A DNA stretch of 33,345 nucleotides from Chloroflexi bacterium HGW-Chloroflexi-2 (GCA_002840735.1 PHBY01000032.1:1-33345), one strand, 5' to 3'; positions 8,782 through 15,951 are shown, numbered from the stretch's first letter. Made by a program: numbers and translations. Notes: a model not told the origin generated them from the letters alone.

Positions 8782-9758
8782 GCAAGATGAGCATGGTTCA
8801 GGCACTGAATAATGCGCTGGATATTATGATGGCAGAAAATGAAAAAGTCTATTGTTTGGGGGAAGATATCGGCTGGATGGGTGGAGATTTTGGTGTTACG
8901 CGTGGATTATTTGACAAATATGGCCCTGAGCGGATACGCGATACCCCTCTTTCCGAATCAGCCATCATTGGAGCAGCTGTCGGATCAGCCATGGTGGGTA
9001 TGCGTCCCGTAGCTGAGATTATGTTTGCTGATTTTATGGGGGTTTGCTACGATCAGCTGGTCAACAATGCTGCCAAGGTGCATTATATGTTTGATGGACA
9101 GTATAAAGCACCCATTGTGGTGCGCACCGCATGTGGCGGGGGTTTTGGCGGTGGACCGCATCACTCGCAGATGATTGAAGGCTGGTTTATGAATGTCCCT
9201 GGTCTGGTGATTGTGGCACCCTCCACACCAGAGGATGCCAAAGGATTACTGATTGCCAGCATAGAGGATGATAATCCCATTCTGTTCCTGGAGCATAAGG
9301 CTTTGTATAGCAAAAAGGGTGAAGTGCCGGAGGGAAAATATGTCACACCGTTGCGCAAAGCCAGGGTTGCCAGACAAGGCAGTGATGTGACGATCGTTGC
9401 AGATAGCTGGTTGGTACACAAATCACTGGCAGCAGCAGAAGTATTGGCAGGGGAAGGAATTTCTACAGAAGTAATTGACCTGCGCACCCTGCGACCCTGG
9501 GATCATGAGACCGTGTTGGATTCCGTTCGAAAGACCGGACGGGCTGTGGTGGTCAGCGAATCACCGGGCACGGGTGGGTTATCAGCGGATGTGAGTGCAG
9601 TGATTGCTGAGCAGGCTTTTGGCGATCTTAAAGTCGCGGTGAAACGCGTTACAGCATTGGATACTCCGATACCATTTTCGGTCATACTGGAGAAAATCAT
9701 TCTGCCGAGTGAAGAGGATATCATCCGGGCAATACAACAGATTTACAAACAATCTTAG
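8778..9758 (+). CDS. Thiamine-diphosphate-dependent dehydrogenase E1, beta subunit
   Basis: From ATG 8778 the protein has 326 residues. An earlier in-frame codon at 8760 would add six residues but lies inside the likely Shine-Dalgarno GGGAGG, so 8778 is preferred. It has the GEDIGWMGGDFGVTRGL, DTPLSESAIIGAAVGSAMVG, FADFMG and C-terminal transketolase-C features of E1 beta (AcoB/PdhB). It pairs with the alpha subunit just upstream to form an alpha2beta2 enzyme. A free lipoyl domain follows after nine bases. Confidence 0.9.
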   Translation: MSKMSMVQALNNALDIMMAENEKVYCLGEDIGWMGGDFGVTRGLFDKYGPERIRDTPLSESAIIGAAVGSAMVGMRPVAEIMFADFMGVCYDQLVNNAAKVHYMFDGQYKAPIVVRTACGGGFGGGPHHSQMIEGWFMNVPGLVIVAPSTPEDAKGLLIASIEDDNPILFLEHKALYSKKGEVPEGKYVTPLRKARVARQGSDVTIVADSWLVHKSLAAAEVLAGEGISTEVIDLRTLRPWDHETVLDSVRKTGRAVVVSESPGTGGLSADVSAVIAEQAFGDLKVAVKRVTALDTPIPFSVILEKIILPSEEDIIRAIQQIYKQS

Positions 9759-9767
9759 GAGGAAGCG

Positions 9768-10010
9768 ATGAGTGTGGTGGAAGTGAAATTGCCCAAGTGG
9801 GGACTGACGATGGAAGAGGGTACCGTATCGGAGTGGCTGGTTTCCGTGGGTGAGACTGTCGAAGCAGGTCAGGTGCTGGCGAATGTGGAAACAGAAAAGG
9901 TGACCACAGCTTTAGAATCACCTGTAGCGGGGGTGGTGCAGCGTATTGAGGTGCCGGAGGGGGAAGATGTGGCAGTGGGGACGGTGTTGTGTGTTTTAGT
10001 TGAAAGCTAA
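9768..10010 (+). CDS. Free-standing lipoyl-domain carrier protein
   Basis: The 80-residue protein is a single lipoyl/biotinyl barrel and nothing more. The ETEKVTT hairpin places the modified lysine at Lys44. The context fits lipoyl (EK-V) rather than biotinyl (M-K-M). Classical E2 proteins continue with a subunit-binding domain and a catalytic acyltransferase domain; both are absent and no further ORF continues it. It would act as a swinging carrier for the E1 product, like GcvH or other stand-alone lipoyl proteins. It starts after AGGAGGAAGCG, nine bases after E1 beta, and clearly belongs to the same operon. Confidence 0.85.
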   Translation: MSVVEVKLPKWGLTMEEGTVSEWLVSVGETVEAGQVLANVETEKVTTALESPVAGVVQRIEVPEGEDVAVGTVLCVLVES

Positions 10011-10029
10011 AAGTTTAAAGTTGAAAGCT
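9999..10029 (+). repeat. Short direct repeat after the lipoyl gene
   Basis: GTTGAAAGCT occurs at 9999-10008 and again at 10020-10029, straddling the stop codon of the lipoyl gene. Its role is unknown. It resembles the AGCT-rich short repeats seen in other gaps of this window. Confidence 0.3.
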
Positions 10030-10104
10030 GTTAAGCTTAGATTATGAATCATTGAAATTGATGAATTTCTGTTAAACGGATAAATAAATTTATGGAGGGT
10101 TGGA

Positions 10105-10884
10105 ATGCTTGACAAACGGGCTTTTGCAGGAAAGGGTGTGTTGGTGACGGGGGCTTCGCGTGGTATTGGCAGGGCGACAGCACTGGCATTTGCTCAGCAT
10201 GGTGCTAACGTGATCATTAACTATAGAGCGGATGAAGATAGTGCAAGGGAGACCCTGGAGCAGATTCAAAATGCGGGTGGCACGGGATTTATTGTTCAGA
10301 CAGATGTGGCTGATCCATCTGCAGTGGAGCGTATGGTTTTGCAAGCACAAGGTTTAGTGTCATCGATTGATGTGCTGGTCAATAATGCAGCGGCCTTCAA
10401 TCGTTCTTCCTTTCTGGATGTCAATCTTGAGGATTTTGATGTTTCCTTCAATACCAATGTGCGCGGGGTTTATTATCTCAGCCAGCTGATAGCAAAGGGT
10501 ATGGTGCAACGGAGACAGGGCAGTATCATCCATATCAGTTCGATATTGGCAACGCTAACCATCCCCCAACGCAGCGTTTATGCTGCTACAAAAGGCGCAA
10601 TCGAGTCGTTGACAAAAGCCATGGCATTGGATCTTGTTGATTTTGGCGTGCGAGTCAATGCGATCGCACCGGGTTTGATCGGCACGGAAGCGATGACAGC
10701 TGGGTTTGGATCGGACACAATGCTTGCGGAGATGGAGTCGCATATCCCGGGTGGAAAATTTGGTAGGCCGGAAGATACTGCCAGCGCGGTCATGTTTCTT
10801 GCTTCTGATCTGGCGCGTTACATTACCGGGGTGATTCTGCCGGTGGATATGGGATTATCAGCCAGGGAAGCGGGACCGGTATAG
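10105..10884 (+). CDS. Short-chain dehydrogenase/reductase (classical SDR)
   Basis: The 259-residue protein has the classical SDR features: TGASRGIG nucleotide-binding loop (15-22), NNA (93-95), catalytic Ser146, Tyr159 and Lys163 (YAATK), and the PG turn after it. It would oxidise or reduce an alcohol/carbonyl substrate with NAD(P)(H). Its place 94 bases after the E1/lipoyl genes suggests that it prepares or removes their substrate, for example acetoin/diacetyl/butanediol, but FabG-like or sugar dehydrogenase activity would look the same. The start ATG follows GGAGGGTTGGA. No terminator is obvious before the converging toxin-antitoxin operon. Confidence 0.87.
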   Translation: MLDKRAFAGKGVLVTGASRGIGRATALAFAQHGANVIINYRADEDSARETLEQIQNAGGTGFIVQTDVADPSAVERMVLQAQGLVSSIDVLVNNAAAFNRSSFLDVNLEDFDVSFNTNVRGVYYLSQLIAKGMVQRRQGSIIHISSILATLTIPQRSVYAATKGAIESLTKAMALDLVDFGVRVNAIAPGLIGTEAMTAGFGSDTMLAEMESHIPGGKFGRPEDTASAVMFLASDLARYITGVILPVDMGLSAREAGPV

Positions 10885-10920
10885 CCGGGGAGATTGCTTG
10901 ATCTACCGTTTGAAAACTCA

Positions 10921-12120
10921 TTACTTGTGTTCTGTGAATTGTTCTCGGATCTGATGATGACCGAGCAGGTCTGAGAATTTTTGATAATTTCCAGATGCCT
11001 GCTGGACCTGACCAGCCAGAATTGCTGGAGACATCCCCAATTGAGAAGCAAAAATTTGAATATCTTCTTTACTGAGATCATTTAATTTTGGTAAACATTG
11101 TTCTTCCCAAAAATGACGAGGAACTAAGTGGTCGAAAGCGAATTGATTGGCTTGTTTTTCTAATAAATTGGTCGTTTCATGCGCGCCATGATCAAATTCA
11201 TCAAAAAATACTCGCTCTGAACCCTGGATTAAATGTAAAAAGATATGTCCCAATTCGTGAAATAATGTAAACCAGAAATTATCCTGACGATCTTGACGAA
11301 GAGTCATTGCGACTACCGGGTTATTATCAGGTCCGATGAAGGATGCACCATCTATATGTGTTCCTGACAGGGTTGGTAAAATAACAAAATGAATTCCTCT
11401 TCGATTTAAATGTTCCTTTACCAGGAGAACCCCTTTTTGATATTGACTGAATCTCAACAATTCGGTAAAAAAATCTAGCCCTACTTTGTCATAATGAAAT
11501 TCGCATAATTGATTTTGTCTGGCTATGGTTGCTACTCTTGCAAGCCAGGCATTCAGTGCATTCAAATTTATTTGTTGATTTCCATGTTTGTAAATTACAA
11601 ATTCTAATTCTCTGGAATTGAAAACCGAAAACAGATCACTGAGTAATTCTTCAGCAAATAATCTCGCTTTCCGAACATCTGAAACATTGGAAAAGTACTC
11701 TGCCTGAACCATTTCGCGAAATGGGAAATCCTCAGCACGATATTTTTGTTCCTGAAAGGTGGCTAGCGAATCCTGAATCAAAACACTATACGGGATTCCA
11801 AGCCCTTTATGTAGTTCTCGAATCATACTTAAACTTAAAGTTCGACGACGATTAAGGATGTCTGAAACTTTGCTGGCACTGCCAATAAATGGCACTAAAT
11901 CCTTTTGTTTTAGACTCATTTGCTCCATTCTAAATTTAATAGCCTCAATAGGATCAGGCATTTCGACCGGAAAATTTTCCTGCTCGTAGTGTTCAATCAA
12001 TACAGAGAGTACTTCTAATAAGTCTGCTTCAGGAGTGCCTGGTGAAGCAGCCATGAGTTTTTCTACCTCCAATAATGCTGCTTCATATTCTTCTTCATCG
12101 CGAATGATCTTGATGTTCAT
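10921..12120 (-). CDS. higA: HigA-type antitoxin fused to ImmA/IrrE (M78) metallopeptidase
   Basis: The 399-residue protein joins two modules. Residues about 1-118 look like a HigA antitoxin (acidic helical N-terminus, then an XRE HTH: MSLKQKDLVPFIGSASKVSDILNRRR). Residues about 200-340 are an ImmA/IrrE-like zinc peptidase with HELGH (288-292) and a downstream EKQANQFA (Glu321) as the expected third ligand. HigA proteins are normally much shorter, so this is a fusion. It follows the HigB gene with a four-base ATGA overlap, the order typical of higBA. It probably neutralises HigB and represses the operon. The peptidase could degrade the antitoxin or a regulator under stress, which is inference. 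Confidence 0.85.
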   Translation of the reverse strand: MNIKIIRDEEEYEAALLEVEKLMAASPGTPEADLLEVLSVLIEHYEQENFPVEMPDPIEAIKFRMEQMSLKQKDLVPFIGSASKVSDILNRRRTLSLSMIRELHKGLGIPYSVLIQDSLATFQEQKYRAEDFPFREMVQAEYFSNVSDVRKARLFAEELLSDLFSVFNSRELEFVIYKHGNQQINLNALNAWLARVATIARQNQLCEFHYDKVGLDFFTELLRFSQYQKGVLLVKEHLNRRGIHFVILPTLSGTHIDGASFIGPDNNPVVAMTLRQDRQDNFWFTLFHELGHIFLHLIQGSERVFFDEFDHGAHETTNLLEKQANQFAFDHLVPRHFWEEQCLPKLNDLSKEDIQIFASQLGMSPAILAGQVQQASGNYQKFSDLLGHHQIREQFTEHK

Positions 12121-12425
12121 TTCAAATTTCTCACATTGATCTGGTTATACTCTTTATGGTTTCCAAACCAGCGAACTAAAACAGTACCGTTGTTTTTACC
12201 ATAAGCATAAAAAACATCAATAACCAACCGGTACTGATTTCCCATTATGTTGAAAATAACCCGATGACCATCAATAAAATCTGCAGAGTTATACGCTTGA
12301 CGAATATCAGCTGGGTTTTCCCAGCGTTCTTCTCTGACCTGATAATACCAGGCTCTTAATGGTTGGGCAGCTGGTTTATAAAACTCACAATATTGATTGA
12401 TCTTCCGTCTGGTTATAATGTTCAA
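12117..12425 (-). CDS. higB: HigB-family mRNA interferase toxin
   Basis: The 102-residue protein matches the HigB toxin family (RelE superfamily): MNIITRRKINQYCEFYKPAAQPLRAWYYQV, RQAYNSADFIDGHRVIFNIMGNQYRLVI and VRWFGNHKEYNQI are the characteristic blocks. These toxins cleave mRNA on the ribosome. The start is TTG at 12423-12425; no ATG or GTG is available and an in-frame stop lies just upstream, while the N-terminus aligns with the family as it stands. The -10 box lies only four bases upstream of the TTG, so the message may be (near-)leaderless or a second promoter may exist. The toxin gene comes first, as in other higBA loci. Confidence 0.87.
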   Translation of the reverse strand: MNIITRRKINQYCEFYKPAAQPLRAWYYQVREERWENPADIRQAYNSADFIDGHRVIFNIMGNQYRLVIDVFYAYGKNNGTVLVRWFGNHKEYNQINVRNLK

Positions 12426-12429
12426 TGTG

Positions 12430-12458
12430 AGTATATTCCTTTATGGGAAGTTTGTCAA
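12430..12458 (-). promoter_or_regulatory. higBA promoter
   Basis: On the minus strand TTGACA (12453-12458), a 17-base spacer and TATACT (12430-12435) form a strong promoter. The spacer is itself the palindromic operator-like element described separately. Confidence 0.75.
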
Positions 12459-12479
12459 ATAATTAATACCCATTATGGG
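12436..12479. promoter_or_regulatory. Two operator-like palindromes at the higBA promoter
   Basis: TTCCTTTATGGGAA (12436-12449) fills the promoter spacer, and CCCATTATGGG (12469-12479) lies just upstream of the -35 box. Both share a (T)CC(C)-ATAA/T-GGGA core. HigA proteins repress their own promoters through such palindromes, so these are likely HigA sites. Confidence 0.6.
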
Positions 12480-12550
12480 AATATTTATAAATTAACAACA
12501 GATCATTGCTATTATTTCTCAATTCCAATATTTATTATATATCCTCGCGT

Positions 12551-12556
12551 TATAAT
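12551..12556 (+). promoter_or_regulatory. -10 box of a leaderless nitroreductase message
   Basis: TATAAT lies seven bases before ATG 12564 and no Shine-Dalgarno is present. The -35 region is weak. Confidence 0.5.
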
Positions 12557-12563
12557 CATCCCC

Positions 12564-13436
12564 ATGCCAACCTATACCCAACCCATCACAGAATTGATTC
12601 AGCAGCGTTTCTCCTGCCGAAAGTACAACAAGGAGCCGATTCCTGTAGAAATGCAGGAAAAACTGCGTAGCATGATGGCAGAGCTGAGTACCGGTCCGTT
12701 TGGGACCCCGATGCGGTTTGACCTGATTACAGCAGAAAACCAGGATGGTAAAGCTTTACGTGGATTGGGAACCTATGGCTTCATTCAGGGCGCGAGTGGT
12801 TTTGTGGTTGGGGCATTGGGTGCAGGTCAACTGAATCTGGAAGAGTACGGCTACCGTATGGAACAGATTGTACTGGCAGCCACGAATCTGGGGTTGGGCA
12901 CCTGCTGGCTGGGCGGTACGTTTACCAAGAGTGCTTTTGCCAGAAGAATCGTGTTGCAAGATGACGAACGCATGCCGGCTATTCTGGCCATTGGGTTGAT
13001 AGATGATGAAGTGCAGTCCCGAAAGGGTGCCATCCGGCAGTATGTGGCTGGGCAGCGACGGATTCCCTGGAAGGAGCTCTTTTTTGATCGTGTATGGGGA
13101 ACAGCGTTATCGCCTGAGGATGCTGGAGAATACTCCAGGTCTTTGGAGATGGTTCGCCTGGGTCCCTCCGCATCGAATAAACAGCCCTGGCGAATTGTAC
13201 GAACAGATGGGTTTTTCCATTTCTTTATACAGCGCACGAAAGGGTATCGCAATTTGATGACCCGGCTGGTGCAGATCGACGATATGCAGCGTCTGGATAT
13301 GGGTATCGCGATGTGTCATTTCGAATTGACGGCCTGCGAGTTAGGATTAAATGGGAAATGGGGGATTGTGGATCATGGGCTGGATTTGCCCAATGATCTG
13401 ATCGAATATTCGGTAAGTTGGATCTTGACAGATTAG
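12564..13436 (+). CDS. Nitroreductase family protein (FMN-dependent, TM1586-like)
   Basis: From ATG 12564 the protein has 290 residues. An in-frame start at 12363 would add 67 residues that run through higB and its promoter, so it is rejected. The N-terminus (ITELIQQRFSCRKYNKEPIP) and AATNLGLGTCWLGGTF are typical nitroreductase segments, and RLGPSASNKQPWRI is the FMN-proximal block. The layout matches the TM1586-like branch, in which two half-domains sit in one chain. It likely reduces a nitro or other unsaturated substrate with NAD(P)H. The true substrate is unknown. It is divergent from higBA and its 3' end carries the -35 box of the ssb operon. Confidence 0.8.
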   Translation: MPTYTQPITELIQQRFSCRKYNKEPIPVEMQEKLRSMMAELSTGPFGTPMRFDLITAENQDGKALRGLGTYGFIQGASGFVVGALGAGQLNLEEYGYRMEQIVLAATNLGLGTCWLGGTFTKSAFARRIVLQDDERMPAILAIGLIDDEVQSRKGAIRQYVAGQRRIPWKELFFDRVWGTALSPEDAGEYSRSLEMVRLGPSASNKQPWRIVRTDGFFHFFIQRTKGYRNLMTRLVQIDDMQRLDMGIAMCHFELTACELGLNGKWGIVDHGLDLPNDLIEYSVSWILTD

Positions 13437-13453
13437 AACAATCATTCTATAAT
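13425..13453 (+). promoter_or_regulatory. Perfect-consensus promoter of the ssb operon
   Basis: TTGACA (13425-13430), a 17-base spacer and TATAAT (13448-13453) match the sigma-70 consensus exactly. The -35 box lies in the last codons of the nitroreductase gene. The predicted start near 13460 gives a leader of about 150 bases. Confidence 0.8.
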
Positions 13454-13457
13454 ATAG

Positions 13458-13603
13458 TAGCTCATGGCTCAAGAATTCAGGAACTATTCTCACTTGCACT
13501 TATAAAATTTGATATAAAATTAATCTCACATAAACTTAATGGCTGTCAGCCAACAACTGTCAGCTTTGAGCCAAATTAGACCAATCAGAAACTTTAGACC
13601 AAT
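13458..13603 (+). repeat. Repeat-rich 5' leader of ssb
   Basis: The leader has TAGCTCATGGCTCA (13458-13471), the palindrome GGCTGTCAGCC, a second CTGTCAGC copy, and TTAGACCAAT twice (13576-13585 and 13594-13603). The first element recurs at 33234-33247, and a TAGACCAAT-like block occurs there in inverted orientation. It may be a dispersed intergenic repeat or a structured leader. Confidence 0.4.
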
Positions 13604-13612
13604 GGAGGAATT

Positions 13613-14023
13613 ATGTATCAAAAAGTAACAATCGTAGGAAATTTAGGCAGAGATCCAGAAATGCGCTTTACCCCGTCCGGACAGGCAGTAACGTCATTTC
13701 CAGTAGCAACAAACCGCACCTATACCGGTTCGGATGGCCAACGTGTCAAAGAAACCGTCTGGTTCCGTGTTTCCGCCTGGGGCAAACAGGCAGAGAACTG
13801 CAATAATTTCCTGCATAAAGGCAGCAAGGTACTGATCGAAGGCCGCTTAATGGCGGATCCAGCTAGCGGTGGTCCCCGGGTTTTCAACCGGCAGGATGGA
13901 ACCGCTGGCGCAAACTTTGAGTTGACCGCCATGACCGTGCAGTTCCTGGATAGCCGCACGGAGAGTGAACAAGCCGGCACTGAGGAAATGGGTACACTCA
14001 GTGACGACGAAATTCCATTCTAA
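13613..14023 (+). CDS. ssb: Single-stranded DNA-binding protein
   Basis: The 136-residue protein has the OB fold of bacterial SSB (MYQKVTIVGNLGRDPEMRFTPSGQAVTSFPVATNR, WFRVSAWGKQAENCNNFLHKGSKVLIEGRL) and ends in the acidic tail DDEIPF that recruits repair and replication proteins. The central region is slightly shorter than in E. coli SSB, as is common. It starts after a strong GGAGG. It is the first gene of a run that continues with DUF3467, translin and the two nuclease halves, with gaps of 11 bases or less. Confidence 0.95.
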   Translation: MYQKVTIVGNLGRDPEMRFTPSGQAVTSFPVATNRTYTGSDGQRVKETVWFRVSAWGKQAENCNNFLHKGSKVLIEGRLMADPASGGPRVFNRQDGTAGANFELTAMTVQFLDSRTESEQAGTEEMGTLSDDEIPF

Positions 14024-14034
14024 AGCCCCATCTA

Positions 14035-14421
14035 ATGACAGAACCTAAACAACCAAAACCCGGCATCCCACCCTTGCGGATGCCGGAAGGTTTACAAAGT
14101 AAATATAGCAATATGGCGCGGATCGCGCACACCCCATCCGAGATGATTTTCGATTTTGCCACGATGTTACCGGGTACCCATCCGGAAGTAGTGGCGCGTG
14201 TGTTGATGTCACCCATGGGCGCCAAAATGTTCTTGCAGGCATTGACAGAGAATGTTGCCCGCTACGAAGCCAACTTTGGTCCGATTAAGCTTCCGGTTGG
14301 GACAAGTGACCTGGCAAGCTCTCTCTTTCGCAATATCCAGCCGCCTGACAAAAACAATCCCTCTGAAACACCCGAAAAGGATACGCCACCCGACACTGAA
14401 CCCCCTGAAAGTGAAGCATAA
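14035..14421 (+). CDS. DUF3467 family protein
   Basis: The 128-residue protein matches the DUF3467 pattern: KYSNMARIAHTPSEMIFDFATMLPGTHPEVVARVLMSPMGAKMFLQALTENVARYEANFG. A proline/acid-rich tail (about 100-128) is probably disordered. Function is unknown. It lies between ssb (11 bases) and the translin gene (one-base overlap, stop TAA/ATG), so it is firmly in this operon. Confidence 0.8.
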   Translation: MTEPKQPKPGIPPLRMPEGLQSKYSNMARIAHTPSEMIFDFATMLPGTHPEVVARVLMSPMGAKMFLQALTENVARYEANFGPIKLPVGTSDLASSLFRNIQPPDKNNPSETPEKDTPPDTEPPESEA

Positions 14422-15101
14422 TGGATCGCTTTTCACAATTATCCGATTCCGTCCACAATGCATTTGAAGTCCGTAACCAGGCGCGCGACAAAGCCCTGAT
14501 GCAGACCCGCAAGGTCATTCAGCATGCTGCGCATGCCATCCGGGCAATCCACCGGCTGGATGTGGATCTGGCAGACGGCTTTCTCAATGATGCGCGCCTG
14601 CTGGTGGATCAGCTACGGCGTGATTTGGGTGAGCACCCCGATCTATTCTACGCTGGCTATACCCAGGATGCGCTCAAAGAATACGTGGAAGCCTGCGTAA
14701 CCTGTGCGCTCATTCGTGGGCAGGAAATGCCACTCCCTGAAGAGATTGAAGTAGAACCAGCCGTGTACTTGAATGGCCTGGCAGAGGTGGTTGGCGAACT
14801 GCGCCGGCGCTGCCTGGATGTGATGCGGCAGGGTTATTCTCCCGAGGTGGAACGTCTGCTGTCCTTGATGGACGAAATCTATGCTTTGTTGATCACCATT
14901 GACTATCCGGATGCATTAACCAATGGTTTGCGTCGTCAGACGGATCTGGCTCGTGGGATTGTGGAGCGTACGCGTGGTGATGTGACCATCAGTCTGCGGG
15001 AACAGCGACTCTCACAATCCATGAAGGAGCTGGCAGTGCTGTTGAAGACCGAAAGCCTGAACGACGACGAAATTTTACCGGAGATTGAGGAAGAGGATTG
15101 A
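14421..15101 (+). CDS. Translin-family protein
   Basis: The 226-residue, largely helical protein matches the translin/TRAX fold family as seen in archaea and some bacteria: EYVEAC (87-92), YLNGLAEVVGELRRRCLDVMRQG (116-138), MDEIYALLITIDYPDALTNGLRRQTDLARGIVERTRGDVTIS (150-191). Eukaryotic translin and TRAX form octamers that bind single-stranded nucleic acids, and TRAX is an Mg-dependent RNase. Candidate acidic residues (Glu90, Glu122, Glu126) are present here, but whether this is a nuclease is open. An acidic tail (EIEEED) ends the chain. It overlaps the next gene by four bases (TTGA). Database names for this family are sometimes misleading (haloacid dehalogenase). Confidence 0.75.
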   Translation: MDRFSQLSDSVHNAFEVRNQARDKALMQTRKVIQHAAHAIRAIHRLDVDLADGFLNDARLLVDQLRRDLGEHPDLFYAGYTQDALKEYVEACVTCALIRGQEMPLPEEIEVEPAVYLNGLAEVVGELRRRCLDVMRQGYSPEVERLLSLMDEIYALLITIDYPDALTNGLRRQTDLARGIVERTRGDVTISLREQRLSQSMKELAVLLKTESLNDDEILPEIEEED

Positions 15102-15343
15102 GAAAACGCACCATACGTGCGTCGGAGATCGGTACCTATCTATATTGCAAACGAGCCTGGTGGTATCAATCCCAGGGTGTTGAGTCGTCCAACCAGCAGG
15201 AGATGTCAGGTGGCACGGCTTATCACCACGCACATGGGAAGAATGTTCTTAAGGGTATGTTATTGCGTGTGTTTGCCTGGTTGGTATTGGCGGCAGCGTT
15301 GGTATTGCTGGCTGTCTGGCTAACCGGGAAATTGTTGGGTTGA
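15098..15343 (+). CDS. N-terminal half of a Cas4/RecB-like nuclease with C-terminal membrane helix
   Basis: The 81-residue product starts at TTG 15098 (GAGGAAGAGGA in front, four-base overlap with translin). Residues 6-26 (IRASEIGTYLYCKRAWWYQSQ) match the first block of Cas4-type PD-(D/E)XK nucleases, with the first Fe-S cysteine at Cys17. GTAYHHAHG (39-47) matches the helix that carries the metal-binding His. Residues about 54-76 form a membrane helix, where the chain stops. The catalytic D/E-x-K part and the other three cysteines are in the next ORF, which begins one base after this stop, in another frame. Either the enzyme is made of two subunits or a frameshift has split one gene. Confidence 0.7.
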   Translation: MRKRTIRASEIGTYLYCKRAWWYQSQGVESSNQQEMSGGTAYHHAHGKNVLKGMLLRVFAWLVLAAALVLLAVWLTGKLLG

Positions 15344-15344
15344 T

Positions 15345-15857
15345 ATGGAAGGAATCCTCGCGCTTGTTTTGTTTTTGGTTGCGTTTGTGCTCTTTTGGCG
15401 CAGCCGCTGGGTGCGTCAGAAGTCGGGATTGCCACCTGGCAGAATCGTGTATTCCGACCCAAAGCTGTGGGGCAAGACCGAGAAACCTTTCTACGACGTC
15501 GAGACCCAACTGACAGGAAAACCGGATTATTTGATCAGCCAGGGAATGGTCCTCATCCCGGTTGAGGTCAAAAGTCAATTCGCCCCGGCAGAACCATATG
15601 ATAGCCATGTTTACCAGCTCATGGCTTACTGTTATCTGGTAGAACACGCCACCGGGCAACGCCCCCCACACGGAATTCTGCAGTATCGCAACCGCACCTT
15701 TGCCATCGATTACGGCAATGAGCAGGAAACTGCCCTATTGGAATTGCTGGAACAGATGCGTACCGATGATAAAGCCAAAGATTGCCCACGATCACACACA
15801 GAAGCAATTCGCTGCCTGCGTTGTGGTTTCAACCATGTCTGTGATCAGAAGCTTTAA
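15345..15857 (+). CDS. C-terminal half of a Cas4/RecB-like PD-(D/E)XK nuclease with N-terminal membrane helix
   Basis: The 170-residue product begins with a membrane helix (about 3-19) and basic residues (RSRWVRQK). It then carries the nuclease core: GKPDYLI (Asp61), IPVEVKS (Glu74, Lys76), QLMAY (Gln91 to Tyr95), and the C-terminal cluster Cys157-x2-Cys160-x5-Cys166, which in Cas4 joins one N-terminal cysteine to hold a 4Fe-4S cluster. That cysteine is in the ORF just upstream. Together the two products would put both nuclease parts on the cytoplasmic face, joined by a helical hairpin. No cas gene or CRISPR array is in the window, so a CRISPR role is not supported. DNA end processing next to SSB is more plausible. 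Confidence 0.75.
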   Translation: MEGILALVLFLVAFVLFWRSRWVRQKSGLPPGRIVYSDPKLWGKTEKPFYDVETQLTGKPDYLISQGMVLIPVEVKSQFAPAEPYDSHVYQLMAYCYLVEHATGQRPPHGILQYRNRTFAIDYGNEQETALLELLEQMRTDDKAKDCPRSHTEAIRCLRCGFNHVCDQKL

Positions 15858-15884
15858 CCTCTTCTGGCGTGTAGAACCTCTCGT

Positions 15885-15914
15885 TTGACCTCTTTGGGAC
15901 TATCTCATTAAACT
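15885..15914 (+). promoter_or_regulatory. Probable promoter of the YpdA-like gene
   Basis: TTGACC (15885-15890), an 18-base spacer and TAAACT (15909-15914) lie about 40 bases before the start codon. Confidence 0.4.
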
Positions 15915-15951
15915 ATAGGCAGATCGATCACTCTGAAATGGAGGATATTGT

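Noticed and set aside
12363-12563. N-terminal extension of the nitroreductase ORF
   Set aside because: The extra 67 codons overlap higB and its promoter and do not resemble nitroreductases; ATG 12564 starts the family-like sequence.
15098-15857. CRISPR-Cas involvement of the Cas4-like halves
   Set aside because: No cas1/cas2, effector genes or repeat-spacer array occur in the window; Cas4-like nucleases also occur outside CRISPR loci.
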